The notes under the pieces: model-generated
The model's input: only the letters and a program-made list of their open reading frames with translations
The model's database searches: none
What the model was told of the DNA's origin: nothing
Assembly: GCA_022494885.1 (NCBI GenBank)
Contig: JAGVSM010001155.1
Span: forward strand, 1-64,000
Reading direction: 5' to 3'
Length of the DNA stretch: 64,000 nucleotides
From: Micrasema longulum
Lineage: Eukaryota; Arthropoda; Insecta; Trichoptera; Brachycentridae
Position numbers and translations under genes: made by a program
Shown: positions 1 to 9,310 of the stretch, piece after piece
How positions within the stretch are numbered: position 1 is the stretch's first letter
How the letters are laid out: each line of letters opens with the position of its first letter

Positions 1-487
1 TTATTTGCGTTACCGTTACAATATATTCAAGAATCAGTCATTTAAAATTTATAAGCGAGTGTATTTAAGGCAAAAAATATATTCGTAATCATAAACTTTA
101 AAATTGAAAAAAAAAAATGTTTTTCTCTAAAACTATTAATATATGAATACAGTCATAAATTATTGTATTTTAGGTAATAAAATGGCAAACGAGTATAAGA
201 TGTGTATGATCTTTAAATGCTTAGATGAAAAATATGGCACTGTATAAATTATTTATCAATTCAATGAACTCGAATTTTTTATTAATATATTCAGTTAAAT
301 TATCTCGAAAAATGTTTATTTCACTCCAATATCAATGCCCGAGTACAGAAAAGTTAACAGTTATCTTCAAGGGCCTTTAAAATAAAATTATTTAATTATT
401 ATTAATAATTATTAATTATTGAATAATTATTTTCACAGTAATCCATATTATAATTGAGTACCTCAATCTTAAATTGAATGATTTTAT
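1..487. other. AT-rich sequence, nothing recognised
   Basis: Simple AT-rich sequence with short A/T runs. The short minus-strand reading frame near the right edge is largely TTA/AAT codons and runs into the SatA repeat, so I do not call it a gene. Confidence 0.5.
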
Positions 488-1480
488 GACTCAACAATGT
501 TTTGAGATAAATGTTTGTAGACAGGCTGGGTTTAATCCCTAGCGAGTTATTTAGATCGAAATTCGTTGCAACCGAGAAGGAAAACATTTTTGAGAAGGGA
601 ATATGAAAGTCACTTCACAGGACTTCTTCACAGGACTTCTTCTCAAAAATGTTTTCCTTCTCTTTTGCACCAAATTTAGATCTAAATAACTCTCTGGGGA
701 GGAAATCCAGCCCGTCTACAAACATTTGGACATTCTCAAAACATTGTTGATTAAACTAACTGGCAAAAGAAGCATAAAAATTGGAAAATTCTTTTCAGGC
801 ACTGCCTAGTAGGTGAATTGGTTCAGCTGGATGAATCTCATCCACATGATAAAGGTTTCAACTCTTTAACTTCGCAATAGTTAACAGATGATAGAGTTGA
901 GGAATGATTAAACATGGGCAAAAATGGTGAATGTTACACAGTGTGTAAAGTGGCCACTTATACCACCCAATGAGGAACTTCAGCTCTACGGGAAATGGGA
1001 TACAAAAAATGCTTTCTTGCGCGGAGTAAAAATTAGAGCATTAAATTGTAGAGCAAAGTGTCTTGAAAATGTACGGAAAAAATAATAAAAAGTATTTTGA
1101 TAAAAACGCACTACTTTGAATGACGTCACTGGTTCATGTGAATCAACCTATGATCTGAGAGCTATGGAAGATTTCCGGTCTGTCTGTTCTGGACTAATGG
1201 GAAGAACTGAATGAGAATATGCGGAAACGAACCTCTGACGTTACACGCGGAGTTATTTCAGAAATACAAAACTTTAAAAATCGTATCGCTGATAATACGA
1301 TAAATAAAAATTGAAAAAAAAAAAAATTAGGCTTAGTTTATTATTCCATTGATAATAAAAAAATTAAAACACCACTGAACTTCCTCATTACATACAGGTC
1401 ATAAGCCCTGTGAATGCCCAGATTTTCGTATTCCCTTCTCAATTTTTTTCCCTCTCTGTTGCAACAAATTTCGATTTGAA
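488..1480. repeat. SatA satellite-like repeat, foldback plus interrupted unit
   Basis: SatA is recognised by the phrases GGTCATAAGCCCTGTAAATG and CACAGTGTGTAAAGTGGCC. Here 490-612 is an inverted partial unit facing a direct partial unit at 641-752, giving a foldback around a short duplicated CTTCACAGGACTTCTT spacer. The direct unit continues to 969, is interrupted by MITE B, and resumes at about 1391-1480. The internal part (753-969) aligns with 60141-60384 of the largest block. No coding capacity is visible. Confidence 0.75.
970..1388. mobile_element. MITE B copy 1, inserted in SatA
   Basis: The terminal inverted repeats are ATGAGGAACTTCAG on the left and CTGAACTTCCTCAT on the right. The interior is non-coding and includes GACGTCACTGGTTCATGTG. 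It is closely similar to the copy at 61239-61660. The flanks resume SatA on both sides. A TA duplication (Tc1/mariner style) is clear in the 61-kb copy; here the left flank reads CA, presumably mutated. Confidence 0.85.
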
Positions 1481-2002
1481 TTTTATGACTTATCAAGTTG
1501 TATAATGAATCATATTTAGGTCTTATTATTACGCATTAGCATACGCGTTATGCAAACGAAAAAAGTATAAAAAGCAAGCTTTGGAAAGAAATAAACGATT
1601 AGGTACATGAAGCGTTATGAAAAACCTTAAATATACGTATTATTTCATTCTCATCTTTATAGGCGCCGTGAAATTTAAATAAGCCTTTCCCAGCTTTGTC
1701 GTCTGTCGGTAACACGTTATCAAAGAGAACCATTACACAATGCACACATAACACTATCTCCATAACGAATGAACTAAATCCCTTTCTTGTTCTCTTTAAA
1801 TTCTCCAAATCTTGACAACTAGAAGGAAATCTGTTATAGTGTATTACTTCATTTTCAATTTGTTTTATTGCTTAATTTCGTTTTATATATGTTTTCTTCA
1901 TATAAGATTACATGTTTTATGTAATACGCGACAAACACTATCATAATACAATAACTGATTTATTTATTCATGTGCACACACTTGACTTTTTATTTGTTTA
2001 GA
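1481..2002. other. No feature recognised
   Basis: AT-rich unique-looking sequence. A 69-codon minus-strand frame at 1599-1808 has no recognisable domain and no copy elsewhere in the window. Confidence 0.4.
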
Positions 2003-2150
2003 CCCTTGACTCATGCACGGAATGTTGCGGGTTCGATCCCGGTGAGAACACACAAATTAAATGTGATTTTTCTCAAGTTTGGGTTTTCTGTGCTGTAATT
2101 CACCACTGTAATTGGGCCTCCTAGCGTGTTGTGGTGCAAAAAAATACAAC
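2003..2150 (+). mobile_element. SINE3 copy 1, tRNA-headed
   Basis: The tRNA-like head has a B box (GGGTTCGATCCCGGTG). A shared tail follows containing TTTCTCAAG, CACTGTAATTGGGCCTCC and GTTGTGGTGCAAAAAAA. The same head and tail occur in reverse at 40300-40468 and 55445-55620. The tail after the B box and the dispersed copies argue for a SINE rather than a working tRNA gene. Confidence 0.75.
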
Positions 2151-2247
2151 GTAAAATACTTAATCAACCAACTCACTTATGTATCAATAGATTAAGTAGG
2201 ATAAATAATTGTTTGTATTATGGTTAATTTATACATCGTCAATTTTG

Positions 2248-2330
2248 TGAGAAATACCCCTAAGGTCACTGTACAACAAATATCCCAACACGTCTTGCAG
2301 AATCAGAAATAGACGATCGGGATACTAGCT
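2248..2330 (-). mobile_element. Decayed 3' tail of the L2-like LINE family
   Basis: This shares ATATCCCAACACGTCTTGCAG and the preceding CACTGTACAA with 47345-47385, where it directly follows the conserved LINE 3' hairpin. Only a short non-coding piece remains. Confidence 0.55.
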
Positions 2331-2341
2331 CATTGTTTTAA

Positions 2342-2733
2342 ATTAAGAAGTTCAGCCCTACGGGAAATAGGATGTAAAAAATGTATTCTTACGCGCGGTA
2401 AAAAATATAACATTAAATTGTACTACGAAGTTTCTTGAAAATGTATGAAAAAATAATTTAAAAGATTTTAATAAAAACGAACGACGTCACTGATTCTTCC
2501 AATCAACCAATGATAAGAGAGTCGTGATAGATATCTGATTTACGGTTAGTCAACTGACCAATCAGCAGAACTCGGCTAGAAGAAGGGGAAGACAATTTGA
2601 GACGTCACATGCGGAGTAATAAAAAAAAAAACTATACAAAATCATAGCGCTGATAACACGTTACATAAAGTTTTTCAATACTAATTAGTTTAATACCTGG
2701 TCTTTAAAAAAAAATTACTAAATTCCCTCGTTA
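2342..2733. mobile_element. MITE B copy 2, diverged
   Basis: Similar to the other MITE B copies through the interior (CCCTACGGGAAATAGG, TTTCTTGAAAATGTA, GACGTCACTG, GATAACACGTTACATAAA), with decayed ends: AAGAAGTTCAG on the left and AAATTCCCTCGTTA on the right. Non-coding. Confidence 0.75.
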
Positions 2734-2764
2734 TAATAGATTTAATAACATATAGTAAATAGAA

Positions 2765-2968
2765 TGATTGGGTTGTGGTCCTGTGGCTAGTGTCTCGGAC
2801 TCACGGACCAAAAGTCCGTGGTTCGAATCCTACTCTACCCCAACTTGATTCCATTTTCTAATAGTGAGTTATTTACAACTCGTTGAAAATGGCCTCAAAA
2901 TTAAATATTTGGGTAAATCATAAGAACGCAAATATTTCTTTTTATTAAAAAAAAAAAAAAAAAAAAAA
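2765..2968 (+). mobile_element. SINE1 copy 1 with poly-A tail
   Basis: The tRNA-like head GGGTTGTGGTCCTGTGGC has a B box GGTTCGAATCC. A shared body follows (GTGAGTTATTTACAACTCG, GTTGAAAATGGCC) and then a long A run. Full copies lie at 53486-53686 (plus) and 62361-62556 (minus), and a split copy near 61.2-61.7 kb. The A tail directly abuts the 3' end of a SINE2 in opposite orientation. Confidence 0.85.
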
Positions 2969-3228
2969 GAATACCGGATTCCCTTTCCCACCTTATGGTG
3001 CATAGGGTATTGCTTTGGCACACCAACCGCAGCGTTTCTTAATCATTTTTAACGTGAAGGTTAGATGATCAGTCATACGCTCCAGGTGCCAGTCTAGCGA
3101 CTACAAAATATTCTAGTTTAAAAATACTTTTTTGAATAAGCATTTCATTTCAACCATGTTGCGAATCGAACGCGAGACCTCTTGCCTGGTAGGCAAACGC
3201 GCAAATTGTTTTAACCACTTATTATTTA
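2969..3228 (-). mobile_element. SINE2 copy 1
   Basis: The tRNA-like head is at the right end, reading on the minus strand GCGTTTGCCTACCAGGCAAG then the B-box region GGTCTCGCGTTCGATTCGC. The body contains the conserved GACTGATCATCTAACC and, toward the 3' end, GGTGTGCCAAAGCAATACCC. Other copies are at 25545, 29437 and 34262. Confidence 0.8.
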
Positions 3229-3350
3229 TTTCATTACAGACTGATTTCTGAGTTACTACGTGTTCCTTTATCAAGACATAATTTACGAATGCTTTTAATT
3301 GTTTAGTGAGTAATCACAAAGTAAGTGCTTCAAATATTATAAATATGTTG
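3229..3350. mobile_element. Inverted PLE end: minus hammerhead remnant plus forward tail
   Basis: On the minus strand, 3238-3275 reads CTTGATAAAGGAACACG then TAGTAACTCAGAAATC, matching the hammerhead remnant at 25799-25834 almost position for position. The adjacent plus-strand stretch 3308-3345 (ATCACAAAGTAAGTGCTTC) is the standard PLE 3' tail of this window. The core is decayed. The same minus-unit/plus-tail layout recurs at 57.9 and 62.6 kb. Confidence 0.65.
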
Positions 3351-4570
3351 CGTATGTTTTTCCATTTATTTTATTAATTGAATTGTTATTTTAAAATTGT
3401 CTGATATAAGAATCAAGTCGATTAATTTGCATGAAGAATAGCAAGGCAGACATGTTTTTTTTATTATTTGTTTAAAATATACGTTGTTTCTTTTTTGACT
3501 TTTTTAGCACTATGGTCGAAAATGCCAAACATTAATGGTATTTTAGACCGAGAGCTTCAGGCAAGTTTCCATATATTTATGTTACGTGGGAGACCATTCA
3601 AGGTAGTTCTGTTATTTTACAATATATTAAAAAACAAGTAGTGAAAGGTGAGAATCAAATACTGTAACTAGTGATTTGATACTTTGATTTCAGTCTTCTA
3701 ATTTTTAATATTTTTATTGGAATATAAATAAATTTAGACTCAAATCAGTGTTGTTTAATATTTATTGATACCCAGCGGAGATGGGTCCGTTTAGACCCAG
3801 TTCATAGTCCATTGACCGACGAGACATGTGTTAAATAATTCACCTGAAATTATAGTGCGATGACCGATGAAGCTTGTCATCGTTTTCTATAGAATCCAAA
3901 ACAACATATTATGTAGCTCTAACAGTATTGCACATAAAGACGAGATCGTCGTCCTGCAGTACATTAACATCGTCCCTACCACGGAGAAATGAACAACAAA
4001 GAAACGTGGCCTATAAAGAAACCACAGGGCGCAGTCAACGCCCAGTTCAGTTCAGCATCAGTCAGCTCAACAAGTCCAGCTCAGCCTGCCCTAAGACTCA
4101 GCTCAACGCGGTCATTTACTTCCAGCATGTAGTTCAAGTGCAGTTTATTCAACCCACCATCGCCGCTACACTCTCGCTACACAAATGACAGTGAAGGAAT
4201 ACAGTGTTAGTTCCAAATTGAGACCGCGGCAATACGTCATAAATTGACCGTAGAAAATAGTAGGTGAACGCGCCAACCACTACATAACTAGGCGGATTTA
4301 TCTCCACTCGATTTTCTTGTTCAAGATTTTTATCTGAAAGCAGCCATCGAGTTAGAAATATTTGTCCAGGGGTCTATTAAATATTTAGGAATATAGTATT
4401 TGTTTTTTTATTTTTTACCTAATTGGCTATTGACCTTGTCGTCAGTTTACTGAAATAAAATTAGGATGATAAATAATTAATGAGCATGCTTTGAAAAAAA
4501 ACATATTAAATTTATCGCTTATGCCTATGTTCTGGTTTTATGGTTAAGAGCACCTTGTAAGAAGCGTGTT
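3351..4570. other. No recognised element; GC-richer block at 3870-4250
   Basis: Mostly AT-rich. The block 3870-4250 is noticeably richer in C (CAGTTCAGTTCAGCATCAGT, GCTCAACAAGTCCAGCTCAG) and keeps one plus-strand frame open for about 104 codons, but only from a TTG. The composition resembles an LTR or promoter segment. I found no paired repeat, primer-binding site or second copy, so I leave it unclassified. Confidence 0.35.
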
Positions 4571-4665
4571 TCCCGTTGGGTCTCGAACCCAAGTCTCCGT
4601 GCCTCACGACCCGCCACTGGGCCGCGAATGGTCCACAGACCGCGCCACGACTCGAACTTGACTAA
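4571..4665 (-). mobile_element. tRNA-derived SINE head (SINE5)
   Basis: On the minus strand it reads CGTGGCGCGGTCTGTGG, then GGGTCGTGAGGCACGGAG, then a B-box-like GGTTCGAGACCC. The head differs from SINE1-4 and I see no second copy in the window. A true tRNA gene is unlikely because I cannot build a full cloverleaf around it. Confidence 0.45.
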
Positions 4666-5356
4666 ATTGAAAAAGCCCTGGAATAATAATATTTATTTAA
4701 ACAGTGGTATCAAAACCGCAACTTGCGACCCATTAAATAAACACAAAATATGATTTATAAAGTTTATTTTGTACATTCGCAATCTTCTTTTTATCAGCCC
4801 GTTTGTCTCCACTGCTGGATATTGTCATCTTCCATATTTCTGTTTTCTGGGCTATCTTTCCTTCCATGTTTCCACACATGTCCCACAAGTTTAACGATGC
4901 AATCAGTGGTCAGTATGTTATGCCACACAAAAAAGACATAATCAAAATATTTTATATGTATCCATATCTATCGCCAACTTGACCCTAGTGATTAAAGAAT
5001 AATACAGTAGTAGAACTCCGTTTATCTGAACTCCAGCCACCCGGATTACCGAATATCTTCATCGTTATCAGGAAATAAAAAAATAAATAAAAAGTTATTT
5101 ATGTTTCTTCGTCAATGCAATTTTTAACATGTTTAACTAAGTTTTAATTATGATTCCAATTCGTTGTATTATTTCAAAATTAACCCTAAAAATGACAGTT
5201 TTGAGATAAATATATCATTCGAAGCATAAAATTACGTTCTTTAAGAAGCAACCCTCATCAAAATAACTTTACGTAAATCTTTACGTTTAAAAAAGGAAAA
5301 AAGTTACGTAAATCCGAATTATTAGTTTTGTCTTGCTATGTGACTTTATATTATTA
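4666..5356. other. No feature recognised
   Basis: AT-rich sequence with short open frames lacking any recognisable domain. Confidence 0.4.
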
Positions 5357-5358
5357 TA

Positions 5359-6019
5359 CAGGTGACTGGAAATGAACCCGCCTTAGCAAATTCGCACATA
5401 GAAAAGGTCATTTGCTAATTATTGGATCTGACTTTCCCTAGCCAAAGTTTTATAGTTTGGGAGATATGTCAATTTTTATACTTTATTGAGATTTTTCCAA
5501 AGTTTTACCTTTAAGCATTCAGAACTTTAAGTTTTTTCATTATTACAGTTTTTTATTTTTATTCTTTGTTGGTAGTCATAAACATTTGTGATTTAAATAC
5601 GTCGGAACTTCCCTCAAACTAGGGTTAAAAAATAAAGTATTACGCTTTTTAAAAAAAGTTAACGATCAAATTCAACCTGAAATTGAAAAAAAATTACGGT
5701 GTTTCAATATTTTATTCAACTCTAAGTAAGTTATCTAGTTTGTCACCTTTTTTTTTAAAGCGTAATATCTTATTTTTTAACCCTAGTTTAAGGGAAAATT
5801 TCGACGTATTTTAATCACAAATGTTTTTGATTACCAACAAATAATAATAAAAATACTTAAATAACGAAAAAATAAAGTTATGAATGCTTGAAGGTCAAAC
5901 TTTGGAAAAATCTCAATAAAGTTTAAAAATTTACATATCTCCCAAACTATAAAACTTTAGCTAGGGAAATGCTCCTCTATATGCGATTTGCTGTGGCGGG
6001 TTCAGTTCCAGTCATCCTG
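5359..6019. mobile_element. 661-bp foldback transposon with TA duplication
   Basis: The left end CAGGTGACTGGAAATGAACC and right end GGTTCAGTTCCAGTCATCCTG are inverted repeats flanked by TA (5357-5358 and 6020-6021). The arms run inward for roughly 300 bp each (for example CCCAAACTATAAAACTTT near the right end against AAAGTTTTATAGTTTGGG near the left), so most of the element is one long hairpin. No ORF. TA duplications and CAGG-type ends suggest a Tc1/mariner-type MITE. Confidence 0.8.
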
Positions 6020-6021
6020 TA

Positions 6022-6804
6022 TTTATAAACATTTTTTATGTTAAAAAATATTTCTTCAAATAAAAATTAATTTTAAACCGCGACAACATAATTCTTTCTA
6101 ATGTTTCCTTCCTCTTTTATATCTTGCATTGTCCAGATTATAAACAACCAAAAGTCACCTAACCAAATTTAAGCCACTTTGCCTCATAAGAACCTTCCAG
6201 ATATTGTTTAATGAATCAGAAGTAAAAAAGATTCCCATAGAATAAATCATTTTGTGTACGTTTAACCTCCAAAACACAAAAATCAGATTTTTCCTTGGTC
6301 CAAACTTTGAAATTGCGATTTCTCAAAATGATGTATTTAGGGTTAGTGACTTTTGCCTGAACGCAGACGACATTTTGTCGCGTCACGACCCCTGGTTTCT
6401 CACCTCTGCTTCGTGTATTCCAAGAACAAACTCCTCTATGTTGACTATCACGATCTTACAAAATAAAGGATTCGACCCCCGTAAGGTGAATAGCAAATCG
6501 ATTACGAGTCCTTGTGGCTGTGACGATTATCATGTAATGTTGCCGTTTGAAAAAAACATCATTTCGTGCTTTTTTTTTTATTTACTGTTTTTTAATTCAG
6601 CGGTCCCAAGTCCCAACTAGATGGAATCAAGTCTTCTATTGGCTTATTTCACGCGTTTTGTGTAAGCCCACAAGTCACAGTAAAACTAGGGTGGTATGAC
6701 ATTTATTATATTATTTTATATTTATTTAAAATTTATTTAACGTACCATATATATTCAGCGGTTAATCTCAGGTAAAAATCCTGCAAAAGGAAATCGAGTG
6801 GAAA
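6022..6804. other. No recognised element; isolated 122-codon frame
   Basis: A plus-strand frame at 6252-6620 stays open for 122 codons and starts at a GTG. It has no domain I recognise, no copy elsewhere in the window, and ends in a T-rich hydrophobic run. I regard it as chance or as TE debris. Confidence 0.35.
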
Positions 6805-6845
6805 TTAGCCGGCCTCATGGTGTTCTGGTTATAGCGTTTTTCTTC
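6805..6845 (+). mobile_element. Truncated SINE2 head
   Basis: GCCGGCCTCATGGTGTTCTG matches the start of SINE2 read from the minus strand near 25760. Only the A-box region remains. Confidence 0.45.
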
Positions 6846-6867
6846 CATTAAAATATACTATATTTCA

Positions 6868-7665
6868 GTGCGAATGGTGATTTTATTTACAGGTAAGCTA
6901 TAAAAAAATTTCATATACTTGTACCTACATAGAAGGTACATAATATAAAGTAAGTAATATACAGTATAAATTGATATTTTTCTGTGTGATACAACAACTC
7001 TCATCCATGAAATTAATTCAAACAATGTAACTTCGTGATAAATTATATTATATAGATATATTATCCATTACTTTAATATATAATTCATTAAAAAATAAAT
7101 AAAAAATACCACTATGAATTCAGTTGATATTAGGTATTCAATTGAAATGTCAACTGGCCGCATTGTTATAGTAATTACTAGTGCTAAAAACGGCCGCGTG
7201 GAGTGCTATATGTCCTGCAATATGAAGTATGAAAGTAATTATGGTCTTATGTCAAAAGTACCATCTCAAAGAAAAATAGTCCTTAAGAAACAATGTTTGA
7301 AATACTGTTTTCCGAATCAAGAATCTTCAAATAATTTGTGTAATCTGCAAGTTTAATCTAGGGGAAAAAACCCGCACTGGGGTTAATACATTCAAAATAT
7401 GGTATACTTATTCATATGAAAAAATAAGCTGGAATAGTGAGCTAGTTTCTTGGCTCACCGCAGGCGCTAGGCGCGCTTTGTAAAAAATTATATTTATATC
7501 AGGATAAAAATACAAACGGTGGATATGATTAAAAATAAATGGTAATTTTTTATTTGTTTTTCTGTAAATAAAGTTACAATAAAACATTATTATGGTTAGT
7601 CAAATATAATGGTAAGGTGTGCATAATCGCTTCTATACACGGTTCGCCGCTGCTATGTTTATACT
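6868..7665 (+). mobile_element. Element C, longest copy
   Basis: An interspersed element found three times: here, 36963-37480 (minus) and 53411-53945 (plus, carrying a SINE). Shared landmarks are ATTTTATTTACAGGTAAGC, ATACAACAACTCTCATCCATG, AGTGCTAAAAACGGCCGCGTG, GGAATAGTGAGCTAGTTTC-like sequence, and ATAATGGTAAGGTGTGCATA. A frame of 80 codons (7114-7356) begins with an ATG that is kept in the 53-kb copy (29 residues similar: MNSVDIRYSIEMSTG against MNSADIRYSIKMSTG) but then diverges. CAG/GTAAG near the start looks splice-like, so a transposon with an intron is possible. Class unknown. Confidence 0.65.
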
Positions 7666-7837
7666 TTTATGAAGTTACGCCGTTAACCCTTTTCTTGGCA
7701 ATGTATCCTAAATAATTCTCATAATGATCTCATTTTTTCTTATGAACTAAAACACGAGTAAAACAGCGTTCAGCTAAAACCGCTTAACCATATTTTTTAC
7801 TCTGAACTGCGTTATCAGAATTCGTAAAAAACTTAAA

Positions 7838-8461
7838 TTGAAACAAAAAATATGTTTTAATAAACACAAATCTTTTGCAAAAAGACTACCTGGTTTCTTC
7901 CATCTCCGACAGATCAAATCTGTGCGGAGAAATATTCCTATAGATGCAACTAAAGCTCTTGTAAATGCTTATATCGTTTCGCGTCTAGATTACTGTAATG
8001 GAATCTACGCAAATCTCCCAAAATATCAAACTAATAATTTTCAATCTGTTTTCAATGCAGAAGCAAGGCTTATTACTGGAGTAAAATAATATTCTCACAT
8101 CTTACAACATCTTCGAGGTTTGCACTGGTTAAAAAGCCCAGAGAGAATAAAATACAAGCTGTGCTGGACAGTATTCACATCCCTTCATGAAATGGCTCCA
8201 AAATACCTATCGGACCTTTGTATTAGGGAAAACACACGTCAAAGAAAATCTACTCTTAGGTCAGCATTTGATTCAGGAAGAGGAACACTTGTCGAAATCC
8301 GGCGCTCCCCAAACACTAGATTTGGAGATCGTGCTTTTGCCGCCGCCGGCTCCTCTGCCTGGAACCAATTGCCTTCAAACTTACGAATTATCGACAGTCC
8401 CAGTCAGTTCAGATCCCAACTAAAATCCCACTTCTTTAGACTCTCATACCCTCAATTTTAA
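7838..8461 (+). pseudogene. LINE reverse transcriptase C-terminus, L2/CR1-like
   Basis: The frame encodes the thumb and C-terminal tail of a non-LTR retrotransposon RT, which copies element RNA at a nicked target site. Landmarks in order: FHLRQIKSVRRNIP, the SRLDYCNGIYANLP block, GLHWLKSPERIKYKLC, SDLC, and the terminal GDRAFAAAGSSAWNQLP followed by FRSQLKSHFF. These are characteristic of the L2/CR1/Daphne group. It is one continuous frame broken only by a TAA at 8087-8089 (ITGVK-stop-YSHIL, presumably once a lysine). The catalytic YADD region and the endonuclease are missing, a typical 5' truncation. The first residue shown is not a real start: no ATG is used, and the piece simply begins at the truncation. 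Its 3' UTR follows directly. Dead element, not a host gene. Confidence 0.9.
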
Positions 8462-8575
8462 ATCTAGAAATATAATAGTTTAGATACACAAATGTAAAGC
8501 GCCCTTGAGGTGATTTTTTTACAAAAATGGCGCTATATAAATCAGCCAAATATTATTATTAATATTAATGAAAAT
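8462..8575 (+). mobile_element. 3' UTR of the L2-like LINE with GCGCC/GGCGC hairpin and ATT tail
   Basis: After the stop codon, GCGCCCTTGAGGTG and ATGGCGCTATATAA form a stem of GCGCC (8499-8503) with GGCGC (8529-8533). The element ends in an ATTATTATTAAT microsatellite. The same hairpin and tail occur in reverse at 17690-17745 and 47290-47352. In related LINEs the 3' hairpin is the site recognised by the element's own RT; that role here is inference. Confidence 0.8.
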
Positions 8576-9061
8576 ATATTTTATTTCTCACATTTTCACC
8601 TAATTACAAGAACATAATTAAATAATTGTGTTAATTGAGCTAATATTTTTTATTCCCACGTTATGTTAGTATCGCTAATCAAATGATTTTTTAGGAAATG
8701 ATAGCAAATTGCCCCTTATTTATATGAGAAAAGAAACTAAAGAATAGCTTAAAATAATAGAAAATAATTTTCACGTGTGTTTCTTAATTTTATACCTTCT
8801 CTTAATTGTATATCTACTTGAAAAGATCCATAATTTATTTTGATTTATTTAATACAAATGATTTTTCAATTATTTTTGAAGTATTTTTTTCTTTATATTT
8901 ATATTACAATTTACTGTGTTTTAAAAGCCATTTGTCCGTATCTAGGAGCTAATGCTAGAAGTGCTAAATGTAAAAAAAACGAAACAATTATTCAGGTAAA
9001 ATTGTTTTTTTCTGCAGCGATCGTTCGTATAACCAACAATTTCATACATATGAAACAAGGG
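8576..9061. other. No feature recognised
   Basis: AT-rich. A 78-codon frame at 8840-9076 starts in low-complexity phenylalanine/isoleucine codons and is not convincing. Confidence 0.4.
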
Positions 9062-9310
9062 ATAAAAAATATATAAGATTACCAACGAGGAGAAAAACAG
9101 AATCTCATAACTTATTGAACAAGGGATTGAAGCTGTACAATGAGTTTCCCGAAGGAATAAAGGAGATGGAAAAGATCGAAATATTTTAAATTAATTTGAA
9201 AAAATATGTCATTGAGAAATTTTGATAAAAAAAAATTATGTTATGAAAAGTTTATATTAGTTCTTAAGATGTTATGAACTAACTTAATAAAGCATAAATA
9301 AATCAAATTA
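9062..9310 (+). pseudogene. LINE C-terminal tail fragment
   Basis: Reading plus, TRRKTESHNLLNKGLKLYNE then FPEGIKEME, and after a frame break NLKKYVIEKF, resembles the last residues of Jockey/CR1-superfamily RT proteins (the N-x-LP ... FK ... L pattern found at the end of the other LINE fragments here). The sequence ends in AATAAAGCATAAATAAATC, a plausible 3' terminus. Short and decayed. Confidence 0.6.

Noticed and set aside
2765..2845. Possible tRNA genes at the SINE heads (also 4571, 25700, 39940, 40390, 55540)
   Set aside because: B boxes are present, but heads continue into shared SINE bodies with A-rich or microsatellite tails and recur as dispersed copies; no complete cloverleaf could be built.
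3870..4250. Solo LTR of an LTR retrotransposon
   Set aside because: C-rich composition is suggestive, but no TG...CA ends, target duplication, second LTR or primer-binding site could be shown.
6252..6620. 122-codon plus frame as a host gene
   Set aside because: GTG start, no domain, T-rich end, no splice or promoter context; insufficient support.
8187..8423. 78-codon plus frame
   Set aside because: Out-of-frame shadow of the LINE reverse transcriptase tail encoded at 7838-8461.
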